Shown: positions 44,901 to 53,327, counted from the stretch's first letter. The stretch: 64,000 nt of DNA from Rubrivivax rivuli (GCF_004016505.1 NZ_SACR01000003.1:62001-126000), one strand, 5' to 3'. The notes: generated by a model from the sequence alone, not told the origin. Translations and numbers: made by a program.

Positions 44901-45516
44901 CGCGATGTGCAGCCGCGATGGCACGCGCGAGAACCGCAAGCTCTTGGCGAATGCCACAAGTCGGCTCGCTGAAGTTGCATTGTTCCAAGGCCAGCTCGAA
45001 GAGGCCGTACGATACCTTGATGGGCGGATTGTGCAAGGAGAACAGCTCGCCGAGGGCACTGATCTTGAGTTTGCCGACCATGTTCGAGGCCAAACGAAGC
45101 ACGCTCGAACTCGAGCAGGCTTCGTCAGACTCTTGCTCGGAGATCAAGCGGGTGCTACTGCAAGATTTGACGAAGCGATCTCTCTGGATCCCGACTACTT
45201 TCACGCTCATCTAGGCCGGGCACTATGCGGCGTCGACGCTGAACAGTCCCTGTCCGCTGCTGGCAAAGCTGCACGCCTCATGCAGGGCCACGAACTGGAA
45301 ACCATCATGCCACTAGACATGGCACTTCTTGCAACTCTCAATGGCGAGGATTCAAGTAGGTTGCCAGAGAAACCTCATGATGCCGGAAAGCTCCTGCTGT
45401 TTGCGCTGCGCTTGGAAGCAGTCGGGCGCTCGCATCTGGCAACCGACGCGACGATCAGTCTTCGGGCCAAAGTGAGCGACTGGTTGGCATTGCGCCCACC
45501 TTGGCTTACCACGTGA
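41980..45516 (+). CDS. SIR2-STAND NTPase-TPR antiviral-type protein (Avs5-like)
   Basis: A 1178-residue protein. Residues 1-285 are a SIR2-like domain: GTGVSIGATG near residue 21, TCNYDDVL (129-136), VVHFHGHW and FVFVGFGAGLEDPNF, which is the NAD-binding or NADase core of defense SIR2 domains. Residues 295-620 are a STAND-type P-loop NTPase: FVGRRKEI linker, Walker A GLGGAGKTS (325-333), Walker B LAILLDDYE (421-429). Residues 700-1178 are TPR-like helical repeats for ligand sensing. This order matches the Avs5 group, whose members detect phage proteins and deplete NAD. The GC is lower than in neighbours, as in transferred defense genes. Confidence 0.9.
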   Translation: MRLYDELVAHVKGNRTLFVVGTGVSIGATGRASTASWAGLVADGVQYCAELDPNLADWAKQCTGLLNDARGDVDALIAVATMLEKKLGGNDRQRGDWGAWLRKSIGDLEVSDRSTVAQLHALGRGRLATCNYDDVLSADNYPPVPWTKTAEVIRVLTGEDRGVVHFHGHWKTPESVALGYASYAALLQNDSAQHLQRAMASLSSFVFVGFGAGLEDPNFGALLEWLGKTFAARESHHFWLVADGDIDRASKVVPKDSRVVVLGYGSHHSDLPRFLGKLVAKAKPEGEPCEQDMFVGRRKEIDEFSKRLSRWLAAPPEPACVAIDGLGGAGKTSLAEVLLKEAEKSEVLVASLLAPRIKTVSDSREVLALQREIGEVVSAVTHSAFTNFAAAVRAGLSSRERSGAWHEDLRNAVKAYGGKRLAILLDDYERISRYPRSRSDGGEVGLGRFCHPWVRDAIVRSAPLGVLWILAGRGSSRLDLPDNALVFRLGGLERSAVFKLIKASGSTDLLDDLDRLMEVTGGHALAVRVALRGKGFPDDEDGHEALSEADGEVVVRTLRYLWLEQEAGSNGPVERDAVVGLVLAGGLPRGVADKVLATANPEGGHDIASRLWRTFPELFNSPGKLDAQVASALMRTLETRTWPNVDPNRIATQILGALGSLERDSLGETDRLEVDAAVVSLTAWLQPQEASAALARFLLGAHVSSSGLRRAIVELDGRPTVRKIAGWKEASQPIPAERTLGILSRNAKQPALKRQLEMACDALRFEQPSGKLDFGQIPTATAERSLAAHDPLDREVAAYWLSGLATLAFNEGELERSKSLWLILERGAPTDASRDRARIYLAMCAAHLGHPTEAERYLSYGYVSVGVRKRVSSAAELAKERNLKLARRLIESRDPQGAHQIVLRMSDEFPGDPAVVERLVHTSRRTGADGPRVPSDPTRLTSVRFIIYVGELALSKGDVSTAEKFFLVSERKARAMCSRDGTRENRKLLANATSRLAEVALFQGQLEEAVRYLDGRIVQGEQLAEGTDLEFADHVRGQTKHARTRAGFVRLLLGDQAGATARFDEAISLDPDYFHAHLGRALCGVDAEQSLSAAGKAARLMQGHELETIMPLDMALLATLNGEDSSRLPEKPHDAGKLLLFALRLEAVGRSHLATDATISLRAKVSDWLALRPPWLTT

Positions 45517-45552
45517 AGGTGAAGTCATAAGCATTGTCCTACCATTCACTGC

Positions 45553-45573
45553 GGGGCATTTCTAAGGTGCCCC
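45553..45573 (+). terminator. Weak hairpin after the SIR2-STAND gene
   Basis: GGGGCA (45553-45558) and TGCCCC (45568-45573) with a 9-base loop, followed by TAATTG. There is no strong U-run. Confidence 0.35.
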
Positions 45574-45760
45574 TAATTGAGGTCCGACCGGCAGCTTTGG
45601 GTCGGGAGTGCCAGGTCGCGGCCGGTCACACCGGTCGTTCGGCAGCCGCAGAGACAGCGGCGTCGTCCGGCTGACCGATCGCGAGGCCGGAGCAGTCATC
45701 GGAGGAGCCAATCCGCGCAAGACTGCTTCCGGCCAGAGCAGCCGCTCAAGCGCCGGGCCT

Positions 45761-45887
45761 GAGCGGCTGCAACCAGTCTCGAGCGGCCGGTTGACTCGTG
45801 TGTGCGGGGCAAGTTGCTAAGCACAGAATGAACCGGCGACTGAGCACATGAGTGCCAATGAGGTTTGACGGAGTGAACCCCCGCCAA
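45761..45887. repeat. Dispersed intergenic element, copy 1
   Basis: GAGCGGCTGCAACCAGTCT followed about 90 bases later by GTTTGACGGAGTGAACCCCC resembles 53200-53327 in sequence and spacing. The whole 45574-46053 gap holds no supported gene; it is GC-rich degenerate sequence. Confidence 0.5.
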
Positions 45888-46053
45888 GGTGTCAGGCGGA
45901 GCGTGCCGATTGGCTGGCGTTCAGCGCTGCCCTGCGGCCATTCCGCCGGGAGTGAATGACAGCGACCCGCCCGCGTCTGGCTCGCGCGCGCCGGATTACG
46001 CAACGGCTAAATTTCGGCATCGCCGACGCCGGCCGTTGACCAATGCCAAAGCC

Positions 46054-46329
46054 ATGAACGCACCACTTCCCCGCGCCGCCGCTGTAGTCGGAGCCATCAC
46101 CCTCTTGCTGTTGCTCGTGCCTGCCATGGCCATGCAGTTCAGCGGCGATTTCAACTGGGGGCCGGGTGACTTCGCAGCCGCCGGAGGGCTCTTGTTCGGT
46201 GCCGGCATGGCCTACGTCATCACCAGCCGCAGGGTGCGCACTGCCAAGCATCGCGTGCTTGTGGCGATGGGCGTCCTGCTGGTTCTGTGCGTTGTATGGG
46301 CCGAGCTTGCCGTCGGGCTGTTCGACTGA
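46054..46329 (+). CDS. Small three-segment membrane protein
   Basis: A 91-residue protein starting at ATG 46054, with three hydrophobic segments: AVVGAITLLLLLVPAMAMQF, AAGGLLFGAGMAYVITSRRV and VLVAMGVLLVLCVVWAELAV. Short proteins like this occur as single hypothetical genes in many betaproteobacteria. The function is unknown and no ribosome-binding site is obvious. Confidence 0.65.
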   Translation: MNAPLPRAAAVVGAITLLLLLVPAMAMQFSGDFNWGPGDFAAAGGLLFGAGMAYVITSRRVRTAKHRVLVAMGVLLVLCVVWAELAVGLFD

Positions 46330-46336
46330 GCGCCTA

Positions 46337-46618
46337 CTACGGCGCCCAAGCCACTGACTGCGGCCGCATCTGGCGCTGCCGCGTAGCGTCTGCCGGCGTC
46401 CATGGCGTCGAGCCGCTGTAGTCCGGGTGCACCGGCTCATCGTCGGCGCCGACCTCGCGCTCCCAGCAGACGCAGCCTGTGGCTGGGCCAGACCTGACGC
46501 GCACGCACTCGCGGTTGTTACATAGGGCCGCAGTGCCTTGGGCAGTCATGCCGCCGAACGAGGTGCAATGCCAGCAGGGGCGGGCGGAGAGCTTCTGCGA
46601 GTAGTGCATGGGCGGCAT
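46337..46618 (-). CDS. Small cysteine-rich protein, paralogue of the 54.2-kb gene
   Basis: A roughly 93-residue protein whose N-terminal 65 residues (MPPMHYS... RPCWHCTSFGGMTAQGTAAL, then CNNRECVRVRSGPATGC) closely match the protein encoded at 54171-54410. The conserved Cys in WHC, LCNN..C and GC suggest a zinc ribbon. Conservation between two copies shows real coding. The C-terminus is unique. It may extend upstream in frame; the Met of MPPMHYS is taken as start. Function unknown. Confidence 0.6.
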   Translation of the reverse strand: MPPMHYSQKLSARPCWHCTSFGGMTAQGTAALCNNRECVRVRSGPATGCVCWEREVGADDEPVHPDYSGSTPWTPADATRQRQMRPQSVAWAP

Positions 46619-46647
46619 CGTGGCCGCCTGGAGGCTCAGGGCGCGAG

Positions 46648-46917
46648 CTAGGGCCGCTGCAGTAGTCCCGGCAAGCTTGTCCAACCGGGATCGCCCGGCT
46701 TCCCGCCGAGCCTTGCCTGTACCTCGCGGTGTGTGGCGTGGTCGTTGACGTTGAGGACTCGGATTTCGAGCTGCGCCTTCGGCAAGCCGGCGGCCGTGCC
46801 TGGTCGCTGATAAGCGATAAGCGCATGTGCGGATTTGCGGTCTCTCAAGACCACCAAGTCGAACTGCCCCAAGTCCAGCGGCGGCAGGCGCCGCAGGTCT
46901 TCGACTGCATACGTCAA
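46648..46917 (-). CDS. Hypothetical 89-residue protein
   Basis: It starts at ATG 46917 and shows alternating charged and hydrophobic segments (LDLGQFDLVVLRDRKSAHAL, then AQLEIRVLNVNDHATHREVQ). It looks coding, but no family is recognised and no Shine-Dalgarno is evident. It may form a set with the two neighbouring small minus-strand genes. Confidence 0.4.
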   Translation of the reverse strand: MTYAVEDLRRLPPLDLGQFDLVVLRDRKSAHALIAYQRPGTAAGLPKAQLEIRVLNVNDHATHREVQARLGGKPGDPGWTSLPGLLQRP

Positions 46918-46962
46918 CTTCGCGCTCCTCAGAAGAGGGCGTCGATTGTGCCGTGAGCGGCT

Positions 46963-47226
46963 CTAGGCTTGATGGGCAGCCTTGACCAAGAGCTCTGCTG
47001 CTTGAGGGTCGCAACCCAGAAGCACGAGGCACAAGGCAAAGGGCCTTGCCTCGGTTGTGTCCTTAAAGACCTTGAGGCCGACCGCAGGGGGATCGCCGAG
47101 CAGAACCAGTCCGGGCGGAGGCGGAGGGGAGGCAATTGCCTTGGCGACGTGGTGTCGCCCTAGGTCATCCACCAGCGCAACGATGGCGCTTTGCGGGTTG
47201 ACGGCAAGAACTGTGTATCGCTGCAT
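46963..47226 (-). CDS. Hypothetical 87-residue protein
   Basis: It starts at ATG 47226 (QRYTVLAVNPQSAIVALVDD) and has a Pro-rich centre (SPPPPPGLVLLGDPP), then a helical end. The composition suggests a small beta-rich protein, and no family is recognised. An alternative start 12 bases upstream exists. Confidence 0.45.
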   Translation of the reverse strand: MQRYTVLAVNPQSAIVALVDDLGRHHVAKAIASPPPPPGLVLLGDPPAVGLKVFKDTTEARPFALCLVLLGCDPQAAELLVKAAHQA

Positions 47227-47295
47227 CGAGGGCTCCATTTGAGGCAGCGAGGTTCATACGGCGCCAAGGAATGCTCTGTCCGGTGGCGCACATAG

Positions 47296-47556
47296 CTACT
47301 CGCGGAGCGAACAAGTGCGCAATTGTTCCGGCAGCCTGACTCGGTCGAAGCGCGGCGGCTCGAGGTTCGGCTCGTTCGCCGTGTCGAAGCCCCAGGAGAT
47401 GTAGCAGGGGTACAGGTAGCCCACGTCGGGCAGCAGGGCCAGCGCTTTCGGTCAGCCGGTGCCGTCGCCCAGGTCGGCGGACTCCTCCATGCCGCGCAGC
47501 AGCATCACTGGCGGGCGCTTGCCCGTCTGCTTGGCAGGGTGCCAGAGGGATGGCAT
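47296..47556 (-). pseudogene. Possible small gene with an internal stop
   Basis: From an ATG at 47556 the frame reads PSLWHPAKQTGKRPPVMLLR then GMEESADLGDGTG, a TGA, then PKALALLPDVGYLYPCYISW and continues to TAG at 47296. Composition and aromatic content stay protein-like across the TGA, suggesting one gene broken by a nonsense change. The rest of 47.24-47.97 kb has no other gene. No homologue is recognised. Confidence 0.35.
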
Positions 47557-47975
47557 GCCGCCATCGTAGAACGACCCAGGCGGTGTGCCAACTGCTGGCG
47601 AACAGGAGGGCGAGGCAGAGGGTACCCCTGCGAATCGCTAGACCTGGCGCGCCCCTTGACAGACTCTATCTCTGCCACGAGAAAGTGTGTTCCGCCGCGC
47701 CGATCGCTCTGCAGCGGTTGCGGCCGGTGAGCCATCCGACTACGAACTCACGCTGACGGACACCAAACGGTCGCTCATATCGAAGAACTTGTTCTGGCTC
47801 GCCGCTACTCGAGACTCACATTCCTGGGAAGAAGGACAGTTGGCCGTACCTCGGGCGGACATGCCGCGGGGATCACGTATGAGGCGGTGGCTCGGCCAAC
47901 CGTTTGCTGCGGGAAAGCTCGGATCGTTGCAGTCAGCGTGGTAAGGTGCGACGAACAGGTGCATGCCCGCGACGT

Positions 47976-48941
47976 CTAGCCGCTTGCCGCAGACTCCCTG
48001 ACGGGTTCGATGCGGCAGCCCATGATCACCGAGTGAAGCGATGGCTGGCCCATGTCGGAGCTGCTGGTATTTTCGCCGTCGACGAACCACACCGCGGCTT
48101 CGTCGATGACCATTGCGACCAGGAGGGACAGCCCGAAGAAGATCTTGGGGCCGAAGGGCAGCAGGATGGGACGCGCCACGTTTCTCATGCCGCGCACCAG
48201 CGACAACAGCGCGTGGTAGGCGTCAACCGGCGACAGCACCTCGTAGCCCAGTTGCTTCGTCTGCCGTTCAAGCAGCAACTCCTTGTTCTGGGCTTGGACT
48301 TCCCGGAGGTACTTGTCCTCGGGTGACGTAGGCACGAAGAGCCAGGTGTCGCCGGGCTCCAGATACTCCGCCGCGCCAATAGCCTTGCCCTTCTCGTAGC
48401 CCAGCGCAATGACCAGTTCGATCGGGTTGTCGGGTGCGGCCGTCCAGCCTGCGAACTCGCTGTTCACCGGGGCGATGCGGCGGATGGCCGTTGACCACTG
48501 TACCGGCGGCTTCACGAACCGTGCCAGGCTGTACGCGATCTGCAAGTCGACGGGGCCCTCCTGGGCCAAGTCCTTGACGGCGGCGAAGAGCCCGCCGATG
48601 TGCTGTCGCCCCAGGCAGGACAGGTCGATGAGGATCGATGCAACACCATCCTCATCGCGCCCGAGGGTGCGAACAGCCTCACCGGCCTTGGCGCACGCCA
48701 GCTGCTCGACTTGTTGGCGGCGCAGGGGCCTTGTGTCGGTTGTCGCTGGGTCGTCGCAAACTGCGATGACCCGCGAGCCGCCAGAGGCGATCTCATCCTG
48801 CAGCAGATTGAGCAAGTGGCCGCGGCGCGAGCCAGAGCCTGCGGCAAGGACCACCAGGGATGGCGCCCTAACCAGGCTAGTTGTCGGCCCTTTGCCCTCG
48901 ATTCGCTTCTGCCTGAGGTTGCGGACGGCTAGTTCGCCCAT
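47976..48941 (-). CDS. Membrane-anchored protein of the four-gene island operon
   Basis: A 321-residue protein from ATG 48941, with GGGAGG five bases upstream; it overlaps the AAA gene by 13 bp. Residues 30-150 look Rossmann-like (SLVVLAAGSGSRRGHLLNLL, then VASILIDLSCLGRQHIGGLF). The central segment has IELVIALGYEKGKAIGAAEY, LEPGDTWLFVPTSPEDKYLR and VQAQNKELLLERQTKQLGYE. Near the C-terminus is one hydrophobic segment (GPKIFFGLSLLVAMVIDEAA). No family is recognised. Its coupling to the AAA protein suggests an effector or membrane-anchored partner. Confidence 0.75.
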   Translation of the reverse strand: MGELAVRNLRQKRIEGKGPTTSLVRAPSLVVLAAGSGSRRGHLLNLLQDEIASGGSRVIAVCDDPATTDTRPLRRQQVEQLACAKAGEAVRTLGRDEDGVASILIDLSCLGRQHIGGLFAAVKDLAQEGPVDLQIAYSLARFVKPPVQWSTAIRRIAPVNSEFAGWTAAPDNPIELVIALGYEKGKAIGAAEYLEPGDTWLFVPTSPEDKYLREVQAQNKELLLERQTKQLGYEVLSPVDAYHALLSLVRGMRNVARPILLPFGPKIFFGLSLLVAMVIDEAAVWFVDGENTSSSDMGQPSLHSVIMGCRIEPVRESAASG

Positions 48942-50833
48942 AGGCCTCCCTGGGTCCATTCGCCGGCTGGATTGGTGGGCGGCTCTTCCTGACTGGCCGC
49001 TGCCTCCGGTTTGGGCTCCAGGATGGCAGACAGCGACACCGACTTCGATTTGCGCATCGGCAACTTGAAGACTGGTGCTAGCAAGTAGGTCAGCCTGAAC
49101 CGTCGGCCGCGCAGGGTGCGAAACCCGCCGACGTCGGCGGCGGCCTCGAAGCAGACGATGGCTCCATGGTTAACGGCGATGCGCAGGGCGTGTTCCACAT
49201 CATCGCTGACGCGCTCATCGACGATGAACGACATAGGCGGGTCTTCGACGAAGGTTGTGGTGACCAGCCGGTTGTGGAAGTACGTGCCGATCTTAGATAG
49301 CACGTCGTAGATGGGCGTCGAGGTCTTGATCGAGCCGAACTGCTCGTTGGCGACGGACTGCAGCATTTCGGCGTAGCGCTGGCAGTTCCACTGCACGGCT
49401 GCCGTCTGTTGAGGCGTCGGCACCGGGAATTGGACCTGGTCGCTGTTGGACATGATGCGGGTGATGAGACCGATCAACCACCGCGGGTTACCCTCGCTGA
49501 TCGCCGCGATGGACTCCCAGCCCGAGTAGGCGGTGTTGAACGGCTTCACGCCGCGCTTGCGCCCGACGCCCTTACCCTTATATGCGTTGCGAAAGGCCAC
49601 CAGCGGCGCGATCTTTCGCAGCGTGTTGCCGTGCGTGTCGCTGGGCTGCATGCCCAGTTCCTGCGACAGGTCGATCTGCTTCCGGCGCAGGAACTCAAGA
49701 AAGGTCGGGTCTTTCTCTGCCAGCGACTGGAATTGCTCCTTCACGTGCTTCTTGTTGCGGCCCGCCTGGGTGAAGAGGCCGATCTGCTCGGCCTCGTCGC
49801 TGTCGTCAACCACAGCATAGGCCGAGGTACCGAAGACCTCGCTCGGCGTCTTGCCGGCGAGTGCAGGATAGGAGTTGGCGCGCGACAAGAACACCTGCTG
49901 GCAGAACTCAATGGCCTCGGCCTTGTCCGCGTACCAGAGCTCCACCTGCTGCACGTCGTTGATCTGGCTGGGTGGGGCGCTGGACAGCTGCTCGTAGAGC
50001 AGATCCGGCCCGCAGGGGGCAAGCGCGACCTTCAAGAGGAGCTTTTGCGCCCCACTTGCGCGCATCGCGGCCAGCACGGTCTTTTGCAGGTGCATGGGTG
50101 CCACCTCGAACTCGTCAAGCAGCAGGCACCAGCGGTGGTCCGGGCGGCGATAGGCCGCGTCAAAGGCCTGCAATGCCTGCGAGGCGGATTCCAGCATGTC
50201 CATGCCCAGGTACTTCTCGGTCGGCATGCCACCTTCCTTGAGCTTCGCCCGCAGGCGGGCGTCGCGCTTAATTTCGAGCAGCCGTTCCCTCAGCGCGTCG
50301 ACAAGGCTAGCAGGAGACAACGACACCGGGTGGACCTTCCACAGCGTCGCGATCGTCGCGATCACCCGCTCTAGGTCCGCCTGCGTCGGCGCGCCAGTCG
50401 CCGCTTCAGTGGCGGCCTCGGCGCGCTGCACAGGATTCAGCGTCACATGCCGGTCTATACCGGCGGCCACGCCAAGCAGGACATGCGTAACGAAGGCAGC
50501 CTCGGAGAACAGGATGCCTACGTTCTCGTCTTGCCCCGCCTCCATCAGCGACTCCAGCATCGTGCCCCAGGCGATGTCCGAAGGAACGTAGATGCCGGTA
50601 TATGCCATTGTCTTCTTGTACGGCTCCGATGCGGGCTTGGTCCAGGCCTCCTGGCCCTCCGCGCTGAGCATCTTGAACAGCGTCGTTTTGCCGCCGCCCC
50701 GCGGGCCTACCAGCACCGAATGCCAAGCACCGGCCAGAAGGATGAACTTCGTGGACGGCACAAATGTCCTCGCCACCTCGGCGTAGGACATCGCCTTGGC
50801 GTTGAAGGGTTCTAGAAAGGTCTGGCGACTCAT
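48929..50833 (-). CDS. AAA ATPase (ORC/CDC6-like) of the four-gene operon
   Basis: A 634-residue ATPase. Walker A is GPRGGGKTT at residues 43-51, and Walker B RWCLLLDEFE is near 234-242. These motifs are about 190 residues apart, with a helical insertion between, as in ORC-CDC6-type bacterial AAA proteins. A later ISEGNPRWLIGLITRI matches a sensor-2-like arginine region. The C-terminal 150 residues are winged-helix-like (EHALRIAVNHGAIVCFEAAA). The start ATGA overlaps the stop of the phosphoesterase gene. It probably acts as the sensor or motor of the operon. Confidence 0.8.
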   Translation of the reverse strand: MSRQTFLEPFNAKAMSYAEVARTFVPSTKFILLAGAWHSVLVGPRGGGKTTLFKMLSAEGQEAWTKPASEPYKKTMAYTGIYVPSDIAWGTMLESLMEAGQDENVGILFSEAAFVTHVLLGVAAGIDRHVTLNPVQRAEAATEAATGAPTQADLERVIATIATLWKVHPVSLSPASLVDALRERLLEIKRDARLRAKLKEGGMPTEKYLGMDMLESASQALQAFDAAYRRPDHRWCLLLDEFEVAPMHLQKTVLAAMRASGAQKLLLKVALAPCGPDLLYEQLSSAPPSQINDVQQVELWYADKAEAIEFCQQVFLSRANSYPALAGKTPSEVFGTSAYAVVDDSDEAEQIGLFTQAGRNKKHVKEQFQSLAEKDPTFLEFLRRKQIDLSQELGMQPSDTHGNTLRKIAPLVAFRNAYKGKGVGRKRGVKPFNTAYSGWESIAAISEGNPRWLIGLITRIMSNSDQVQFPVPTPQQTAAVQWNCQRYAEMLQSVANEQFGSIKTSTPIYDVLSKIGTYFHNRLVTTTFVEDPPMSFIVDERVSDDVEHALRIAVNHGAIVCFEAAADVGGFRTLRGRRFRLTYLLAPVFKLPMRKSKSVSLSAILEPKPEAAASQEEPPTNPAGEWTQGGLWAN

Positions 50834-52092
50834 GGCGCTGCCTTTTCAAGCTTGGTCCACTGGCCGTCCTTGCTGTCAGCGTGGATGTGTAGGCCGTACC
50901 GCGCGCGCAGGCGTTGGCGGACCTGATTGCGGGCCTCGGGCGGCAGCAGATCAGCGTCGGGCACCTGGCGAATGACTTCGCTCCAGTCCATGGGCAAGGG
51001 CGTAAGCGCCGCGATGTCGGTGATCACACGACCCGCGTCGCGCGCGCCAAAGGCCGCGCCATCGTAGATGCCGTCGCCGTCTGGCCTGGCCGGCTCCCAG
51101 CCACGCCCCGTGGACCAATCCCAGGTCTGGAACCGGCCCGTCAGGCCGCGAGGTTCCTGGCGGACCTTGAGCAGGTAGAACTGGTTTCTCACGGTGCCCT
51201 TGACCGCCTCGATGTGGATCGCCAAGCTTGCGGCGCCGAAGACGATGGGCTGCAAACCGCTACCGGATGCCTGCCCCAGCCGCGCCTCGTGCTTATGACC
51301 ATGAACGACCAGCCAGTCGCCGCCCTGGTTGGTCAGGAGCTTCAGCAGTTCTTGCCCGTTGTCCACGAAGTCGTGGGCACCGGCGCCGTCCTGGGTATGC
51401 GACTCCGGCGGGTGATGCATGACGGCCACGCTGATCTTCTTGGGGTCGCACTGCTTCAGCGCCGACTTGAGTTCCTCGACGGCCGAGGGCGGGAACGATC
51501 CGCGCTCATGTTCGAACTCGTCGTGGCCGTGTTCGCTGCAGCTGTTCACGATCAGCACTTGGTAGTTAGTAGCCGTTACAACCACTAGGCCGGCGCCGAA
51601 GTAGCGCACACGTTGGTCACGCCCCTGCGCGTGGCCGGTGTCGCCGCGTGTCACCGACGGATAGGGTGGGTGCAGGCACTTGAGTTGCTCGAACGGACCA
51701 TAGCCGGCCTTGAGGTTGCGGATCACCGCCGTCTTCAGCGTTTCGGCTTGGCTGCGGGACGTCACGTCGTGGTTGCCGGTTGCGCAGATCACGTGCTCGC
51801 AGTTCATGCGCTCGCCCAGGTCGACCAAGTGCTTCCAGCCGGCGGACAGCGTGATGGCACTATTCTGGAAGGCGATGTCGCCAGGGCACAGGATCGCGTC
51901 GGCTTTAAGGCCCTGAGAAGCGACGAGCTCATAAAGCCCCGCCCAAGGATTGGTCGTTGGGACGGCGCTGGCCAGTTCGCCGCTCTTCTTGATCTTGAGG
52001 TGGGACCCGTGCTCTTCGGTGAAGTGCGGATCGCCCAAGATCGCGAAAACGGCTTCGACGGGACGTTCCTCTTGCTCGGTAGCGTCCTCCAC
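50830..52092 (-). CDS. Calcineurin-like metallophosphoesterase of the four-gene operon
   Basis: A 420-residue enzyme starting at GTG 52092 (AAAGGGAGC upstream). All metal-binding motifs are present: GDPHF at 20-24, GDI at 71-73, GNHDV at 106-110, then VAVMHHPPESH and WLVVHGHKHEARLG. Such enzymes can be nucleases or phosphodiesterases. It resembles the Mre11/SbcD-like superfamily by motif only. It is coupled to the AAA gene by a 4-bp overlap and follows the adenine methyltransferase by 34 bp. There is no signal peptide. Confidence 0.88.
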   Translation of the reverse strand: MEDATEQEERPVEAVFAILGDPHFTEEHGSHLKIKKSGELASAVPTTNPWAGLYELVASQGLKADAILCPGDIAFQNSAITLSAGWKHLVDLGERMNCEHVICATGNHDVTSRSQAETLKTAVIRNLKAGYGPFEQLKCLHPPYPSVTRGDTGHAQGRDQRVRYFGAGLVVVTATNYQVLIVNSCSEHGHDEFEHERGSFPPSAVEELKSALKQCDPKKISVAVMHHPPESHTQDGAGAHDFVDNGQELLKLLTNQGGDWLVVHGHKHEARLGQASGSGLQPIVFGAASLAIHIEAVKGTVRNQFYLLKVRQEPRGLTGRFQTWDWSTGRGWEPARPDGDGIYDGAAFGARDAGRVITDIAALTPLPMDWSEVIRQVPDADLLPPEARNQVRQRLRARYGLHIHADSKDGQWTKLEKAAP

Positions 52093-52126
52093 GACGCGCT
52101 CCCTTTGCTATTTGTTTGTCGAAATA

Positions 52127-52975
52127 CTACCCGTGCGGCCAGTCGTAGTTCGAGAGCAGGACCTCACACGCTGTTCTGCGCGCCGACGTGAATCCAGCGA
52201 CATTGCGCGCGACGGTTAAGTCGTGACGCCGCCACTTCCTAAGGCCTTGCAGCACGGTCGCGGCCGGGGAATACGACAGCAGGATCTTGGCGCCGCGGCG
52301 GTCAGCGGTCCGCAGCGAGGCGATCAGGCGGCGCTCGTCCTTCTCTCGGAAGGCATCGCAGCCGTACTCGCCGCGGTCGCGCTTGTCGCCCAGGGCATAG
52401 GGAGGGTCGAGGTAGACAAAGTCGCCGCTGCCAGCCTCGGCCAAGATCTCTTCGAAGTCGCTGCAGCGCAACTGGGCCGCCCTCAGCCGACCCGCGAACG
52501 CCTTGAACGCGGCGAGGTCGGGCATGAAGAGATGCCCCTTGCCGCGCGCCACGTTGAACTGGCCCGAACGGTTGGTGCGGTACACGCCGTTGAAGCAGTA
52601 CCGATTGAGGTAGACGAACTGCGCTGCGCGCTCGAAGGCGTTCAGGCGCTCGCGCGGAATCGCTCGGATGGCGTAGTAGTCGTCAGGGGTGGCGCCCAGA
52701 ATGGAGGCCCGCTCCCATACCGCACGCGGGTAGCGCTGCACGATACGGTAGGTCTCGATCAGCGACTCGTTGAGGTCGCCAAGGATCGCGTTGCCAGCAC
52801 CCAGGCGCAGGAACAGGACGGCTGACCCCGCGAAAGGCTCGATATAGCGCTGCGTGTCATCGGGGGCGGCCGCGAGCAAAACGGGGAGCAGCTTCTTCTT
52901 GCTACCGGCCCAGCGGAGCAACGGCTCGACTGCACTGGCGGCATTCGAACTTTGCACGATGGACTGGGCTTGCAT
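52127..52975 (-). CDS. D12-class adenine DNA methyltransferase (Dam-like)
   Basis: A 282-residue protein of Dam-type length. Motifs: LLRWAGSKKKLLPVL, SAM loop YIEPFAGSAVLFLRLGAG (residues 44-61), NRYCFNGVYRTNRSGQFNV typical of D12 enzymes, and catalytic DPPY at 190-193 (FVYLDPPYALGDK). It is the first gene of the minus-strand operon. Its product probably methylates adenine in a short host motif, protecting self DNA from the other members, as in restriction-like defense. Confidence 0.92.
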   Translation of the reverse strand: MQAQSIVQSSNAASAVEPLLRWAGSKKKLLPVLLAAAPDDTQRYIEPFAGSAVLFLRLGAGNAILGDLNESLIETYRIVQRYPRAVWERASILGATPDDYYAIRAIPRERLNAFERAAQFVYLNRYCFNGVYRTNRSGQFNVARGKGHLFMPDLAAFKAFAGRLRAAQLRCSDFEEILAEAGSGDFVYLDPPYALGDKRDRGEYGCDAFREKDERRLIASLRTADRRGAKILLSYSPAATVLQGLRKWRRHDLTVARNVAGFTSARRTACEVLLSNYDWPHG

Positions 52976-53199
52976 GGGCCAGGATTATGAATATGTTTAC
53001 ACAAGTGGACCGACTTCGTTCCTGAGCGTGATCGCCCGGTGCATCAGCTGTCAATCGACCGTTGAGCTGAGCGGGAAGCAATCGGGTGACTGCGCACCTC
53101 GGGCCATCGTTATCGCTCCCTGCAGTGGAATAGCCGGTCGGCGCCGCGGTCCTTGAATGACCGCTGATCGCCGACGCTGCCGTCCAGAAGGTCTGGCAC

Positions 53200-53327
53200 G
53201 AGTGACCGCAACCAGTCTTGAGCCGCCAGTCGGCTCGCCGTTGCTAGGCAGGCCGCTGCGCACCGGCTGCGTCGGTGACAGGGTACATAAGCGCCGCTGA
53301 GGGTTGACGGAATGGACCTCCGCCGAA
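53200..53327. repeat. Dispersed intergenic element, copy 2
   Basis: GAGTGACCGCAACCAGTCT followed by GGTTGACGGAATGGACCTCC matches copy 1 at 45761-45887. The rest of the 432-base gap upstream of the SRAP gene contains no gene. Confidence 0.5.
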
